Assembly (NCBI GenBank): GCA_013213745.1 | Contig: JABSQH010000029.1 | Location: forward strand, 22,439-86,438 | DNA from: Ilumatobacteraceae bacterium | Lineage (GTDB): Bacteria > Actinomycetota > Acidimicrobiia > Acidimicrobiales > Ilumatobacteraceae | DNA length: 64,000 nucleotides | Reading direction: 5' to 3' | Shown: piece by piece, positions 8,448-18,181 of the stretch | Numbering within the stretch: the stretch's first letter is position 1 | Layout: each line of letters opens with the position of its first letter | Made by a program: the position numbers and the translations under genes | Notes under the pieces: model-generated | Told to the model about the DNA's origin: nothing | The model's database searches: none | The model's input: the letters and a program-made list of their open reading frames with translations, nothing else

Positions 8448-9101
8448 TCAGAACACGTCGGCAGGACCCAGGCCGTCGATCTCGCCGCGACCGGTCAGCC
8501 ATGCGAGACGCTCCGGCGGCGGCGCCTGTCGGGCGGCCGCTGGTATCGCCGTCATGCCCATCGGTTGCCGCGCCTTCCACAGCATCTCCAGCCGCGCCAG
8601 TTCCAGACGGATGTACAGCGAAGGCAAGTCGTCGAACCCGAATCCGATGTCGAGGTCGACGTGGTGCAACAACACCTCGCGCGACCGCAGAAACGGCAGA
8701 TCGCGCAACGAAACCTCGGCGCCGTGGGACAGACGCCCACGCCCCTCCCACGACGACGCCGCCCACATCGACTCGAGGTGCCACACCGATCGCCGCAGCG
8801 CATCGATGTGTTCCTCGGCCGATCGACCGGCCGCCTCCTCGATCTCCACGGTGCGTTGATCGAGGCCTCCGGGGTACTGGTCTCCGACCTCGCCGCGCGC
8901 CGCCGCAACAAAGAGACGGGCATGACCGTCGCCGGAGTTGGTGATGTGCGCAAGTACATGGCCGACAGACCACTCCGGCAGCGCTGACGTTGCGCGCACC
9001 TCGAGATCATCGCGCTGCGCATCGAGCGCTGCGAGCAGCTGCTGGTGAGCACCGGCTGCCAGCTCCACGTCACGGTCGAGATCGCGTCCGTCGGCGGGCA
9101 T
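8448..9101 (-). CDS. Maleylpyruvate isomerase family (mycothiol-dependent) protein
   Basis: The 217-residue protein matches the DinB-like helical fold of mycothiol-dependent maleylpyruvate isomerases: LPEWSVGHVLAHITNSGDGHARL (about 42-64) carries the metal-site His pattern and EVLLHHVDLDIGF the later His residues. Members use mycothiol as cofactor for isomerising or detoxifying small electrophiles. The start is the ATG at 9101; the frame is open further upstream, but that region is antisense to gnd. It is convergent with the preceding gene and divergent from gnd. The exact substrate cannot be read from sequence. Confidence 0.82.
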   Translation of the reverse strand: MPADGRDLDRDVELAAGAHQQLLAALDAQRDDLEVRATSALPEWSVGHVLAHITNSGDGHARLFVAAARGEVGDQYPGGLDQRTVEIEEAAGRSAEEHIDALRRSVWHLESMWAASSWEGRGRLSHGAEVSLRDLPFLRSREVLLHHVDLDIGFGFDDLPSLYIRLELARLEMLWKARQPMGMTAIPAAARQAPPPERLAWLTGRGEIDGLGPADVF

Positions 9102-9179
9102 CGCGGAAGCGTAACGGCGGGCGCTCACCGGGCAAGATGACCACTGAAAGCAGAAGCGGAACGTGGCAGGCTGTGCGCC

Positions 9180-10193
9180 ATGCAACTGGGAATGGTCGGA
9201 CTGGGTCGAATGGGCGCCAACATGGTGCGCCGCCTCCACGCGGATGGACATGACTGCGTCGCGTACGACGTCGCTGAGGCGCCGATCGCCGAACTCGAAT
9301 CCGAGGGTGTCACCGGCGCCCGCACGCTCGAAGAGCTCGTCGAGAAACTCGATGCGCCGCGGTCGATCTGGCTGATGGTGCCGGCGGCCCTCGTCGGCGC
9401 CACTCTCGAACAATTGGTGCCCCTGCTCGATGCCGACGACACCGTGATCGACGGCGGCAACTCGTGGTATCACCACGACGTCGACCGTGCCGCCGACCTG
9501 GCGCCGAAGGGCATCCACTACGTCGATGTCGGCACCAGTGGCGGCGTCTGGGGACTCGAGCGCGGATATTCGCTGATGATCGGTGGCGACGACACGGCGA
9601 TCGACCGCCTCGCCCCGGTGTTCGACTCGCTGGCGCCCGGTTTCGAGGCGGCGCCACGCACGCCCGGCCGCTCGGGCGACCTCGCGCCCGAAGAGCGAGG
9701 ATGGTTGCACTGCGGGCCGACCGGCGCCGGTCACTTCGTCAAAATGGTCCACAACGGTGTCGAGTACGGGATGATGGCGGCGATCGCCGAGGGCCTCAAC
9801 GTGATCGCCAACGCCGACGTCGGCTCGGCGACGCACGAAGTCGACGCTGAAACCGCACCGCTGGAGTCGCCGGAGTACTACCAGTTCGACATCGACCTCG
9901 CGAAGGTGGCGGAGGTGTGGCGCCGCGGAGCGGTGATCAGCAGCTGGCTCGTGGATCTCACCGCAGAGGCGCTCGTCGCCGACCCCAATCTCGACACGTA
10001 CGCCGGCCGCGTCAGCGACTCGGGGGAAGGTCGCTGGACGGTCAATGCCGCCGTCGACGAGGGGGTTCCCGTCCCTGTACTCGCAACGGCGTTGTTCCAA
10101 CGGTTCTCGTCGCGCGGACACGCCGACACCGCCGACAAGCTCCTCTCGGCCATGCGCCAGATGTTCGGCGGCCACCACGAGAAGCCGGAGTGA
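9180..10193 (+). CDS. gnd: 6-phosphogluconate dehydrogenase, decarboxylating (short form)
   Basis: The 337-residue enzyme has the N-terminal dinucleotide motif GLGRMGANM (7-15), the substrate-binding loop TSGGVWGLERGYSLMIGG and the catalytic-Lys block HCGPTGAGHFVKMVHNGVEY. It oxidatively decarboxylates 6-phosphogluconate to ribulose 5-phosphate. The length is that of the short Gnd/YqeC type, which often uses NAD+, rather than the long 470-residue type. The stop lies a few bases before zwf, so the two oxidative pentose-phosphate enzymes share a transcript; 6-phosphogluconolactonase is not in the window. Confidence 0.95.
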   Translation: MQLGMVGLGRMGANMVRRLHADGHDCVAYDVAEAPIAELESEGVTGARTLEELVEKLDAPRSIWLMVPAALVGATLEQLVPLLDADDTVIDGGNSWYHHDVDRAADLAPKGIHYVDVGTSGGVWGLERGYSLMIGGDDTAIDRLAPVFDSLAPGFEAAPRTPGRSGDLAPEERGWLHCGPTGAGHFVKMVHNGVEYGMMAAIAEGLNVIANADVGSATHEVDAETAPLESPEYYQFDIDLAKVAEVWRRGAVISSWLVDLTAEALVADPNLDTYAGRVSDSGEGRWTVNAAVDEGVPVPVLATALFQRFSSRGHADTADKLLSAMRQMFGGHHEKPE

Positions 10194-10198
10194 CCGAG

Positions 10199-11677
10199 AT
10201 GACCGACACCAGCAGCGCGCCGCCGACCGGAGCCACGACCGAGGCCGAAATGCCGCGAGTCGACACCGCCAAGATCCAGACCAGCCAACCAGTCGCCGAT
10301 GCGCTCGTGCTCTTCGGAGCAACGGGTGACCTCGCCAAACGCAAGCTGTTCCCGTCGTTGTATCGCCTCGAGCGTTCCGGCACCTTGCACGTCCCGGTCA
10401 TCGGTGTCGCCCGGAGCGACTGGACTGACGACGACTTTCGCGACCATGCCAAAGAATCGATCGAGGAACACATCCCTGATGCCGACCCGGTCGTGATCGC
10501 CTCGCTGCTGCAGCGACTCGACCTGATCCAGGGCGACTACGCCGCCGAAACGACCTGGAACGGGCTCCGCACGAAGCTCGACGAACACAACTCGACGGTC
10601 GCCGTGTTCTACATGGCGATTCCGCCATCGATGTTCCCGACCGTCGCTCAGAAACTCGAGTCGGTTGGCCTCCACAATCGCGGCCGGATCGTCATCGAGA
10701 AGCCCTTCGGCCGAGATCTCAACTCGGCGATCGAACTGAACAAGACACTGCACTCGATCTTCGCCGAGGATCACATTTTCCGCATCGACCACTACCTCGG
10801 GAAAGAGGCCGTGGAGGACCTGCTGGTGTTCCGCTTCGCCAACACGCTGCTCGAGCCGGTGTGGAACCGCAACTACGTGCGCAGCGTCCAGGTGACGATG
10901 TCCGAGACGATCGGTGTCGAGGGTCGGGGCTCGTTCTACGACTCGGTCGGCGCGATCCGCGACATCTTCCAGAATCATCTCCTGCAGGTGGTGGCGCTCC
11001 TCGCGATGGAACCTCCGGCAGGCGCCGACCCTGGCTTCCTGCAGGACGAGAAAGCCAAGGTCATTGCGGCGATGCGTCCGATCGAACCGGCAGGGTTGGT
11101 GCGCGGGCAGTACGTCGGGTACCGCGAGGAACCTGGGGTCGAGCCGGAGTCGAACATCGAGACGTTCGCGGCCGCCCGCCTCGAGATCGACTCGTGGCGC
11201 TGGGCGGGAGTCCCGTGGTACGTCCGCTTCGGCAAGGCACTCGCGCAACGAGCCACCGAAGCGGTCATCGAATTGCGCAGCCCGCCGCGGATGCTGTTCG
11301 ACGAGGAGGGCGGACCGGTGCCAGACCGCAACCTCATCCGCCTCCGACTCGGCGAGAACGACGGTGTGACGTTCGTGATGCAAGCCAAGACACCCGGCCC
11401 GCATCTCGACTCGACCGGGGTCGACGTCGACGTCGACTTCGCCGCCGCCCTCGGCGAGCGCCAAGACGCCTACGAGCGATTGATCGGCGACGCGCTCCTC
11501 GGCTCGCTGCGGCGGTTCGCTCGCCAGGACATCGTCGAGGGGACCTGGAAGGTGGTCCAACCAGCGCTCGACCATCCCGGGCCGGTCGTGCCCTACTTCC
11601 GCGGTTCATGGGGCCCCTCCGAGGCCGATCACCTCCTCCTCAACGACGACCACTGGTACGCGCCGAGCCCACTGTGA
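10199..11677 (+). CDS. zwf: Glucose-6-phosphate 1-dehydrogenase
   Basis: About 492 residues with the NADP-binding motif FGATGDLAKRKLFPSLY near residue 39, IEKPFGRDL, and the substrate/catalytic block RIDHYLGKEAV. It oxidises glucose 6-phosphate to 6-phosphogluconolactone. ATG at 10199 has GGAG about nine bases upstream; an in-frame GTG at 10190 overlapping the gnd stop is an alternative. An N-terminal extension of about 30 Ser/Thr-rich residues precedes the fold. Encoded directly after gnd. Confidence 0.96.
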   Translation: MTDTSSAPPTGATTEAEMPRVDTAKIQTSQPVADALVLFGATGDLAKRKLFPSLYRLERSGTLHVPVIGVARSDWTDDDFRDHAKESIEEHIPDADPVVIASLLQRLDLIQGDYAAETTWNGLRTKLDEHNSTVAVFYMAIPPSMFPTVAQKLESVGLHNRGRIVIEKPFGRDLNSAIELNKTLHSIFAEDHIFRIDHYLGKEAVEDLLVFRFANTLLEPVWNRNYVRSVQVTMSETIGVEGRGSFYDSVGAIRDIFQNHLLQVVALLAMEPPAGADPGFLQDEKAKVIAAMRPIEPAGLVRGQYVGYREEPGVEPESNIETFAAARLEIDSWRWAGVPWYVRFGKALAQRATEAVIELRSPPRMLFDEEGGPVPDRNLIRLRLGENDGVTFVMQAKTPGPHLDSTGVDVDVDFAAALGERQDAYERLIGDALLGSLRRFARQDIVEGTWKVVQPALDHPGPVVPYFRGSWGPSEADHLLLNDDHWYAPSPL

Positions 11678-11719
11678 CCGTGCTGTGGTGATGCCGACGT
11701 CAGCGCTGGACCGGCGCTG

Positions 11720-12610
11720 ATGTGGGTACCGATCACACTTGCGGCGGCGACGTTCCAGATTCTGCGCACCTCGCAGCAGCATCGCCTCCGCAACACGCTG
11801 TCAACGGCAGCCGCCACCTACGTACGATTCCTGTACGGCGCGCCGTTCGCCGTCGTGATTGCCCTCGTCGTGTTCGGCGCGCTGGGTCGCCCTCTGCCAA
11901 CGGTGCCGTGGAGCTTCTGGTTGGTGATCTCCGTCGCCGGCGTGGCCCAGATCGTCGGCACCGTCGCACTCCTTGCATCGTTCAAGGTCCGCGACTTCGC
12001 GGTGGGCACGGTGTACTCGAAGTCCGAGGTGCTCATCGTTGCCGCCCTCGGCGGCCTGGGCGTGGGAGCGGCGCTGGCAGCGTGGGGCTGGGTGGGTGCG
12101 GTGCTGGTGACGATCGGTGTCGTCCTGCTGGCGTCGGAGGGCGACGTTCGGGCACTCGCCCGACGAGCCGGTGATCCTGCCGCGCTACTGGGCATCGCTG
12201 CAGGGGGGTTGTTCGGAATCGCCGCAATCGGTATCGGCAACGCCGCCGACCGACTCGGCGGGGCGCCATCGTTCGATCGCGCCGTGATCGCGCTGACTGC
12301 GTTGCTGATCGTGCAGTCATTGCTCAACACGATGTGGTTCTTCGTCGTCGATCGAACCGAGATCGCCGCCGTCGCCCGAGCGTGGCGGCCCTCGATCGTC
12401 ATCGGCGTGCTCAGCATGGTCGGGTCGCTCAGCTGGGCGTGGGCGTTCACGCTGACTGGCGCGGCCAAGGTGCGGACACTGGGACAAGTCGAGTTGGTCA
12501 TCGCCTTTGCGATCGCCCATTTCGTTCTGCGTGAACGTCACACGAGAGTTGAGTACATCGCCAGCGGCCTCGTCCTGGTCGGTGCGATCATCGTTGCCGC
12601 GTTCGGCTGA
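11720..12610 (+). CDS. EamA/DMT-superfamily transporter
   Basis: A 296-residue integral membrane protein with about ten hydrophobic segments in two halves, as in EamA-type drug/metabolite transporters. It starts MWVPITLAAATFQILRTSQQ and ends with the typical second-half block VELVIAFAIAHFVLRER followed by a last helix. The substrate is unknown. It is followed 26 bp later by the decayed ltrA gene. Confidence 0.88.
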   Translation: MWVPITLAAATFQILRTSQQHRLRNTLSTAAATYVRFLYGAPFAVVIALVVFGALGRPLPTVPWSFWLVISVAGVAQIVGTVALLASFKVRDFAVGTVYSKSEVLIVAALGGLGVGAALAAWGWVGAVLVTIGVVLLASEGDVRALARRAGDPAALLGIAAGGLFGIAAIGIGNAADRLGGAPSFDRAVIALTALLIVQSLLNTMWFFVVDRTEIAAVARAWRPSIVIGVLSMVGSLSWAWAFTLTGAAKVRTLGQVELVIAFAIAHFVLRERHTRVEYIASGLVLVGAIIVAAFG

Positions 12611-12636
12611 CGACCCACGGAGTACGGCCCTGGCCG

Positions 12637-13574
12637 ATGAAGGGGCTCGTCGTACCAGAACAGGACGAGGACTACACCGCCAACCCGGTCGAACCGTTCT
12701 TCGACCTCGCGTTCGTCTTCGCCTACTCCTAACTCGTCGGACTGCTGATCATCGAACCTGATTGGACCGGTGTCGGCACGGCGGCACTGATTTTCGTGCT
12801 GTGATGGCTGCCGTGGTCGCAGATGACTTGGGCGGCCAACGTCGTGCCGGGCAACGCCCGCAACACGTTCCTGATCTTCCTTGCAGCAACCGCCGCGAGC
12901 GTCCCGATGGCGGCCTCGGTGACCACCGCCTTCGACGACGGCGGCCCGTTGTTGGCGATCCCGTTGGCGCTCATCACCGTCACTGGGCTCACGATGGTGA
13001 TCATCGTCGCGCCGGGCAACGACCTGGCGATGCGCGCTGCGCTGCGGTACTCGATTCCAGTCGCCGCGGCGATGGTCGTCGTCGTGATCGGATCGTTCCT
13101 CGACGACCAGCTGCGCGTGGCTGCGTGGATCCTCGGGCCGATCATCTTCCTGTTCAGCGCGTTCGGCGCCGGCGGCGGCGCGCCGAGTCACTGGAGTCGT
13201 CATCGGAGCGGGCCCAATTGGCACGCGACGTGGACACCTTCGGCCATGCGCCGATCGTTGCTGGAGTCGTGACGATGACAGCTGCGCTCGAAGAGATCGT
13301 GCTGCACCCTTCGGACCCGCTGCTGCTCGCGTTTCGCATGATGGCGCTCGGCGGCGCCGCGCTGTACGCCCTCGGGGTGGTCGCCGGCGCGTTCGGCTCC
13401 CACCGAGTGATTCCCCGGGAACGACTCGTTGCGCTCACGATCGGCGCGCTGCTGCTGATCTTCGGTGGCGATCTCGACGGGGTCTACCTTGTCGTTGCGT
13501 TGAACGTGGTCTTCCTCGGTGCGCTCGTCGTGGAACATCCGCGCATCGAGGGGCCGTCTGCGCAGGAGGGCTGA
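12637..13574 (+). pseudogene. ltrA: Decayed low-temperature-requirement A (LtrA) gene
   Basis: Reading from ATG 12637 gives a clear LtrA N-terminus (NPVEPFFDLAFVFAYS) interrupted by TAA at 12730 and TGA at 12802, the latter where the family has Trp before WLPWSQMTWAANVVPGN. The frame then continues as membrane helices to about 13175. There it stops matching, and the C-terminal part (QLARDVDTFGHAPIVAGVV, then helices to 13574) continues in another frame. The central part of the family, with HFAERHGLF, is missing. Two stops, a frameshift and an internal deletion make this a non-functional relic. Confidence 0.88.
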
Positions 13575-13641
13575 CGGCACGAAATCGAGCCGCCGATGGC
13601 ATTTAGTTGCGGCCACAATTAACGCCCGGTATGTTCACGGA

Positions 13642-14232
13642 GTGACCTCCAAGACCACCGATCGGATTGCCGTGTTCGCCGGCAGCGCCCGACGCGACTC
13701 GGTGAACAAACACCTCGCCCGCGTCGTCCAGCGCACCCTCTCTGAACGCGGCCGCAATGCGGTCTTCCTCGATCTCGCCGACTACGAAATGCCCCTGTAC
13801 CACGGCGACCTCGAAGACGAACACGGCGTTCCCGAGGCCGCCCATCGCATCGCCGAACAGATCGCACCGACCTCGGGCTTGCTGATCGCATCTCCGGAGT
13901 ACAACGGCGCGATGACGGCGTTGTTGAAGAACACCGTCGATTGGCTGTCGCGCGTCGACTACGCGATTCTCGCCGGCAAGTACGTCGGCCTGATGTCGGC
14001 CACGCCTGGTCGTACGGGTGGCGCTCGCGGGCTCGGCGTGGTCCGCCACTGGTTCGAGCTGATGAGTGTGCCCGTCGCCGAGCAGATCTTGTCGGTGCCC
14101 CACGTGCACGAGGTGCTCGACGCCTCGGGCGACGTCGCCAGCTTCGATGACGACTCGATGCAGACGATCAACACCTTTCTCGATGCCTACCTGCGGGGCT
14201 ACGACAAGCAACGGGCGGCAAACAACCAGTGA
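13642..14232 (+). CDS. NADPH-dependent FMN reductase family protein
   Basis: The 196-residue flavodoxin-fold protein has the FMN phosphate-binding motif AGSARRDSVNKHLAR near the start, the SPEYNGAMTALLKNTVDWLSR block that stacks on the isoalloxazine ring, and a Gly-rich SATPGRTGGARGL loop. Such enzymes reduce flavins, quinones, azo dyes or chromate with NAD(P)H. GTG 13642 is the most plausible start, as the open frame before it is non-coding in character. The stop overlaps the GTG of the following hydrolase, so the two are co-expressed. Confidence 0.88.
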   Translation: MTSKTTDRIAVFAGSARRDSVNKHLARVVQRTLSERGRNAVFLDLADYEMPLYHGDLEDEHGVPEAAHRIAEQIAPTSGLLIASPEYNGAMTALLKNTVDWLSRVDYAILAGKYVGLMSATPGRTGGARGLGVVRHWFELMSVPVAEQILSVPHVHEVLDASGDVASFDDDSMQTINTFLDAYLRGYDKQRAANNQ

Positions 14233-15047
14233 GCGCTCCAAGCAACGAGTCGCTCGACGTCCACATCGATGCCGCCGGCACGACGCTGGCGACGCGGACA
14301 CGCGGAGACGCATCGGCGCCTGCACTGTTGTGGGGTCACGGACTCACCAGCTCGATCGACGGTGAAGACGAACTCCCGATGATCGATTGGGCGTCGGCGG
14401 CGCCGGGCCATCGCATCGTGCGCTACGACGCCCGCGGCCACGGGCAGTCGGTGTCGACCGACGGCGAGTTGGACTATCGCTGGGACCGCCTCGCCGACGA
14501 TCAGCTGGCCCTCGCCGACGCGCTCGGCGTCGAGCGGTACACCGCGGCCGGCGCATCGATGGGCGCGGCAACCGCTCTGTTCGCCGCTCTGGCAGCTCCA
14601 GAGCGCATCGACCGATTGATCCTCGTGATCCCGCCAACTGCATGGGAGACGCGCCGCGAGCAGGTCGACCTGTACGCCACGATGGCCGATCTCGTCGAAG
14701 CGGGGCGCACCGACGTCCTCGTCCGGGGGGTCGACGCCTCGCCCCTGCCCGATCCGCTCGACGAACGCTCGCGCGAACGACAGAAGCGCACGCTGGCCAC
14801 GGCCGACCCGACGCGTCTCGCCCGAGTACTCCGTGGCGCCGGACTGGCCGATCTCCCACCGGCGGACGAGATCGGCCGCATCACTCAGCCGGTCCTGATC
14901 CTGGCCTGGACGGGCGACACAGGTCACCCGGTGTCGACAGCCGAGCGACTCGACGAACTCCTCCCAGACAGTTTCATACGCATCGCGTCCGACGCCGACC
15001 AGTTGGCGACGTGGTCGCGGGAGATCGCCGGTTTCCTCGAGAACTGA
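14229..15047 (+). CDS. Alpha/beta hydrolase
   Basis: 272 residues with an alpha/beta-hydrolase fold: oxyanion-loop HGLTSS, DARGHGQSVS, nucleophile Ser in GASMGAATA, and an acid residue in WTGDTGHPVS. The usual C-terminal catalytic His is not obvious: where FGHxP is expected the sequence is ASDADQLATWSREI. The protein may therefore be a haloperoxidase-like variant, or catalysis may be impaired. GTG 14229 overlaps the stop of the flavin reductase. Substrate unknown. Confidence 0.82.
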   Translation: MSAPSNESLDVHIDAAGTTLATRTRGDASAPALLWGHGLTSSIDGEDELPMIDWASAAPGHRIVRYDARGHGQSVSTDGELDYRWDRLADDQLALADALGVERYTAAGASMGAATALFAALAAPERIDRLILVIPPTAWETRREQVDLYATMADLVEAGRTDVLVRGVDASPLPDPLDERSRERQKRTLATADPTRLARVLRGAGLADLPPADEIGRITQPVLILAWTGDTGHPVSTAERLDELLPDSFIRIASDADQLATWSREIAGFLEN

Positions 15048-15110
15048 TCGCCGCTGACATCGGTCGCAAGAGCCACCGATTTGCGCCGACATCGCCATAG
15101 CCTTGCGCCG

Positions 15111-17219
15111 ATGTCTTCGGCCGCGATCGACGCGCCGGCGGACCCCTCGACGGAACCAGCGGCCAGCCGGTCCGCTGCGACTGCCTCCGGTGCCGAACGG
15201 ACGCTACGAACGCCTCCATCGATGGGATACCAGCCAGGCCTCGATGGGCTGCGCGCGTTCGCCGTGATCTCGATTCTGCTGTATCACGCGGGATTCGAGT
15301 GGATGAGCGGCGCGTTCATCAGCATCGATCTGTTCTTTCTGCTGTCCGGATTCTTGATCACCGCGCTGCTGCTGGGGGAACGGGAGAAGACGGACCGCAT
15401 CGACCTCGGACAGTTCTGGCTGCGCCGGGCGCGCCGGCTGTTCCCAGCACTGTTCGCCATGCTGCTCGCAGTGTCGGTGTGGATTGCGCTCTGGGGCAGC
15501 GCCGAGCAGGTCAGCCAAGCCAAGCGCGACATCCCCTGGGCGTTGTTCTACGTCGGCAACTGGGGTCAGATTCTGGGCGACACGCCGTACTTCGCTCCCG
15601 AGCCGTCGATGTTCCGCCACCTTTGGACGCTGGCAGTCGAAGAGCAGTGGTATCTCATCTGGCCGCTGGCGTTCATTGCGCTCACCAGGCGATTCCACTC
15701 CAAGCGCACCATCGTCGGCATCCTCGTCGGGGTCGCGGTCGTCGTGTGGCTACTGATGGCCTGGTTCGCGTCAGGCGGTTCGGCCCCACTCGGCGGTCCG
15801 CCGGCGACATTCGAGGGTGTCGATCGCACCAACTTCATGTATCTCGCGACGATCACCCGCTCGGGGTCGTTGCTCGTCGGGGCGGCGTTGGCGTTCATGT
15901 GGCGCCCATGGCGGTCGCCACGCGCTGCAGACGCGCCAGTCGGCCGATATCTCGATCCGCTGGCCGCCGGCGCGGCCGCACTCCTCGTCTGCATCTTTGC
16001 CAGCGCGCAGTTGACGGCGACCTACACCTATCAGTGGCTGATCGCCGTCGGCACCATGCTGTCGGCGATCGTCGTCATGGCTGCGGTGCATCCGGCGGCG
16101 ACGGGATTCGGCCGCATCATGTCGATGCCGTGGCTGGTGGCCATCGGAAAGCGGAGTTACGGGCTGTACCTGTGGAGTTGGCCGATCTCCGTCATCGTCG
16201 GCGCCACAAACGGCAGCGTCGTCCGCTTCATCTGGGCGATGCTCATCAGCGTCGTCGTGTCCGAGGTCGTCTACCAATTCATCGAGACCCCAGTACGCAA
16301 GGGTCAACTCGGTCAGTGGTGGAACAACCGCGCCCCCATCAGCATGGCCCCAGTTGCTGGTGGCGCACTGCTGCTGGTCTCGCTGCTGACGTTCTATGTC
16401 AGCAGCGACGAATTCGATCCGTTCGTCGGTGGCGAGACGGCGACGTTCGACGCCGCGGCAGTCGACACCAACACCAGCACCGACACCGGCAACGACGATG
16501 CCGCGACGAGCGACGCGCCAGCCACCACCGCACCTGCGCTCACTCCGACCACTGCGACGCTGGCGATCGTTGGCGACTCCCAAGCCAATGCGTTGGCCAT
16601 CAACCTGCCAGACGGAATCGGCAGCACATTCCCCACCGTGTACAACGGCAGCGTCCCCGGTTGCAGTGTGTACGACGACGGGACCGCGCGGAGCGAAGTC
16701 GATGTCAACAACAACTTCGTGGTCTGCCAGGGCTGGCAGGACGATTGGGCCTACGGCGCCCGAGGTGCCGACGTGGCCCTCGCAGTGATCGGTGGCTGGG
16801 ACGTGTTCGACGTGGTCGTCGACGGCCAAACCCTGCCGTTCGCCAGCCCCGAACTCGACGACAGGTTCAAGCAGGAGCTGCGCGGCGGGATCGACGCGAT
16901 GCTCGCCGAAGGGGTCAATGTCGGGCTGCTCGAACAGGCATGTATGCGACCGGTCTCGGTCGAGGGCGCCGGGGTCCCGGCACTCCCCGAGCGCGGCGAC
17001 GATGCACGAGTCGCCCACGTCAACGGTCTGCTGATCGAGGTCGCCGACTCCTACGGTCCCGAGGTGGCTTTCATCGACGGCCCTGAAGAGTGGTGCACCG
17101 ACGACGTGATCGCCAACGACTTGAACATGCGCTGGGATGGGGTGCACGTGTACCAGCCCGGGGCCAAGCTGATCATGGAGGCGATCGCCGGTCAGCTGCT
17201 CGAACTGGCCGCCGTGTAG
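15111..17219 (+). CDS. Acyltransferase 3 / SGNH fusion (OafA-like O-acyltransferase)
   Basis: A 702-residue membrane enzyme. An Acyl_transf_3 domain with about ten helices begins YQPGLDGLRAFAVISILLYH (family RAxAVxxVxxxH) and includes FFLLSGFLIT and the RRxxRLFP block. After a last helix and a Thr/Asp-rich linker (about 440-475), an SGNH-type domain starts with LAIVGDSQANALA and ends with DGVHVYQPGA, supplying the catalytic Asp-x-x-His. Such proteins acylate sugars of cell-envelope polymers. ATG 15111 is chosen; a TTG at 15081 is possible. The 3' end overlaps convergent cbiB by 28 bp. Confidence 0.92.
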   Translation: MSSAAIDAPADPSTEPAASRSAATASGAERTLRTPPSMGYQPGLDGLRAFAVISILLYHAGFEWMSGAFISIDLFFLLSGFLITALLLGEREKTDRIDLGQFWLRRARRLFPALFAMLLAVSVWIALWGSAEQVSQAKRDIPWALFYVGNWGQILGDTPYFAPEPSMFRHLWTLAVEEQWYLIWPLAFIALTRRFHSKRTIVGILVGVAVVVWLLMAWFASGGSAPLGGPPATFEGVDRTNFMYLATITRSGSLLVGAALAFMWRPWRSPRAADAPVGRYLDPLAAGAAALLVCIFASAQLTATYTYQWLIAVGTMLSAIVVMAAVHPAATGFGRIMSMPWLVAIGKRSYGLYLWSWPISVIVGATNGSVVRFIWAMLISVVVSEVVYQFIETPVRKGQLGQWWNNRAPISMAPVAGGALLLVSLLTFYVSSDEFDPFVGGETATFDAAAVDTNTSTDTGNDDAATSDAPATTAPALTPTTATLAIVGDSQANALAINLPDGIGSTFPTVYNGSVPGCSVYDDGTARSEVDVNNNFVVCQGWQDDWAYGARGADVALAVIGGWDVFDVVVDGQTLPFASPELDDRFKQELRGGIDAMLAEGVNVGLLEQACMRPVSVEGAGVPALPERGDDARVAHVNGLLIEVADSYGPEVAFIDGPEEWCTDDVIANDLNMRWDGVHVYQPGAKLIMEAIAGQLLELAAV

Positions 17220-18181
17220 CCACGACGTCGGACGAACCGCCGACGCCTAGTACCGGTGGCTCGGCTGAGGTACGTCACCAGCGACACCGCCACGATCGTC
17301 GACGCAACGAGCCCGTCGATCCGCCGCGCCAGCGCAACCGCGTCGGCGATGTCAGCCGGCGCCGGGTCTCGCCCGTCGCCGAGACGTGGTCGGCGCTCGA
17401 TTCGTGTCCCGTACCGATTCACTCCGCCGAGACGCACACCGAGCGACGCCGCGAAGGCAGCCTCGACCACCCCGGCGTTAGGCGATGGATGTGCACCGGC
17501 ATCGCGCACCACCGTCGACAGCACGGCGCGTCCTCGTTTCGGTGCAGCCACGAGGACGGCGAGCGCGGTCAGCCGGGCGGGAACATAGTTGAGCGCGTCG
17601 TCGAGGCGAGCCGCCGCCCACCCGAAGTTGCGGTAGCGCGTCGATCGGTGCCCGACCATCGCATCGAGGGTGTTCACCGCTCGATGCACGAGCACGCCAG
17701 GCGCGCCGGCAACAACCCCCCAGAACATCGATGCGGTCACTGCGTCGACCGTGTTCTCTGCAACTGATTCGACGACCGCCCGGGAGATCTCACCGCTGTC
17801 GGCGGCGGCCATGTCGCGACCCACCAAACCGACAACTCGGTGACGCGCCCGATCGAGGTCGCCATGTTCGAGATCCGCGGCGATCGCCAGTGCCTCTGCG
17901 GTGAGCATCTTGCCGGCGATCGACGCTGCGCTTCCGATCGCAACGGCGGCCGTCGCTCCAACAGCGCGACGGAGGACGAGGCCAACAGCTGCTGGAGGCG
18001 CAACCGCGAGCGCAACGAACCACACTCCCGCGGACCGCCGATCGCTGTACAGACGGTGCTCGAGGGCGCCGGCGTACCGGCCGAAGGCGGCTACCGGGTG
18101 AATCGCTGCCGGTGGCTCGCCGACGAGCTGGTCGACGAGGTACCCAAGCGCGGCGCCCGGGTTGAGTACCCGTTCGGCCAT
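17192..18181 (-). CDS. cbiB: Adenosylcobinamide-phosphate synthase
   Basis: A 329-residue membrane protein of the CbiB/CobD family, which attaches aminopropanol phosphate to adenosylcobyric acid. Family blocks are LVDQLVGEPPAAIHPVAAFG at the N-terminus, ESVAENTVDAVTASMFW, and YRNFGWAAARLDDALNYVPAR; hydrophobic helices lie between them. Its ATG shares bases with the stop of cobD upstream, so it is the last gene of the riboswitch-led minus-strand operon. The C-terminus is an Arg-rich, Ser-ended tail that overlaps the acyltransferase gene. Confidence 0.94.
   Translation of the reverse strand: MAERVLNPGAALGYLVDQLVGEPPAAIHPVAAFGRYAGALEHRLYSDRRSAGVWFVALAVAPPAAVGLVLRRAVGATAAVAIGSAASIAGKMLTAEALAIAADLEHGDLDRARHRVVGLVGRDMAAADSGEISRAVVESVAENTVDAVTASMFWGVVAGAPGVLVHRAVNTLDAMVGHRSTRYRNFGWAAARLDDALNYVPARLTALAVLVAAPKRGRAVLSTVVRDAGAHPSPNAGVVEAAFAASLGVRLGGVNRYGTRIERRPRLGDGRDPAPADIADAVALARRIDGLVASTIVAVSLVTYLSRATGTRRRRFVRRRGYTAASSSS

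Noticed and set aside
8448..10322. A 624-codon minus-strand protein covering the isomerase and gnd
   Set aside because: Only the last 217 residues have family motifs; the rest is antisense to gnd.
12802..12804. The TGA in ltrA as selenocysteine
   Set aside because: It stands at a conserved Trp position, a TAA stop lies 24 codons before it and the gene is otherwise deleted and frameshifted.
15299..17086. 595-codon frame inside the acyltransferase
   Set aside because: It is the Arg-rich alternate frame of a gene with clear AT3 and SGNH motifs.
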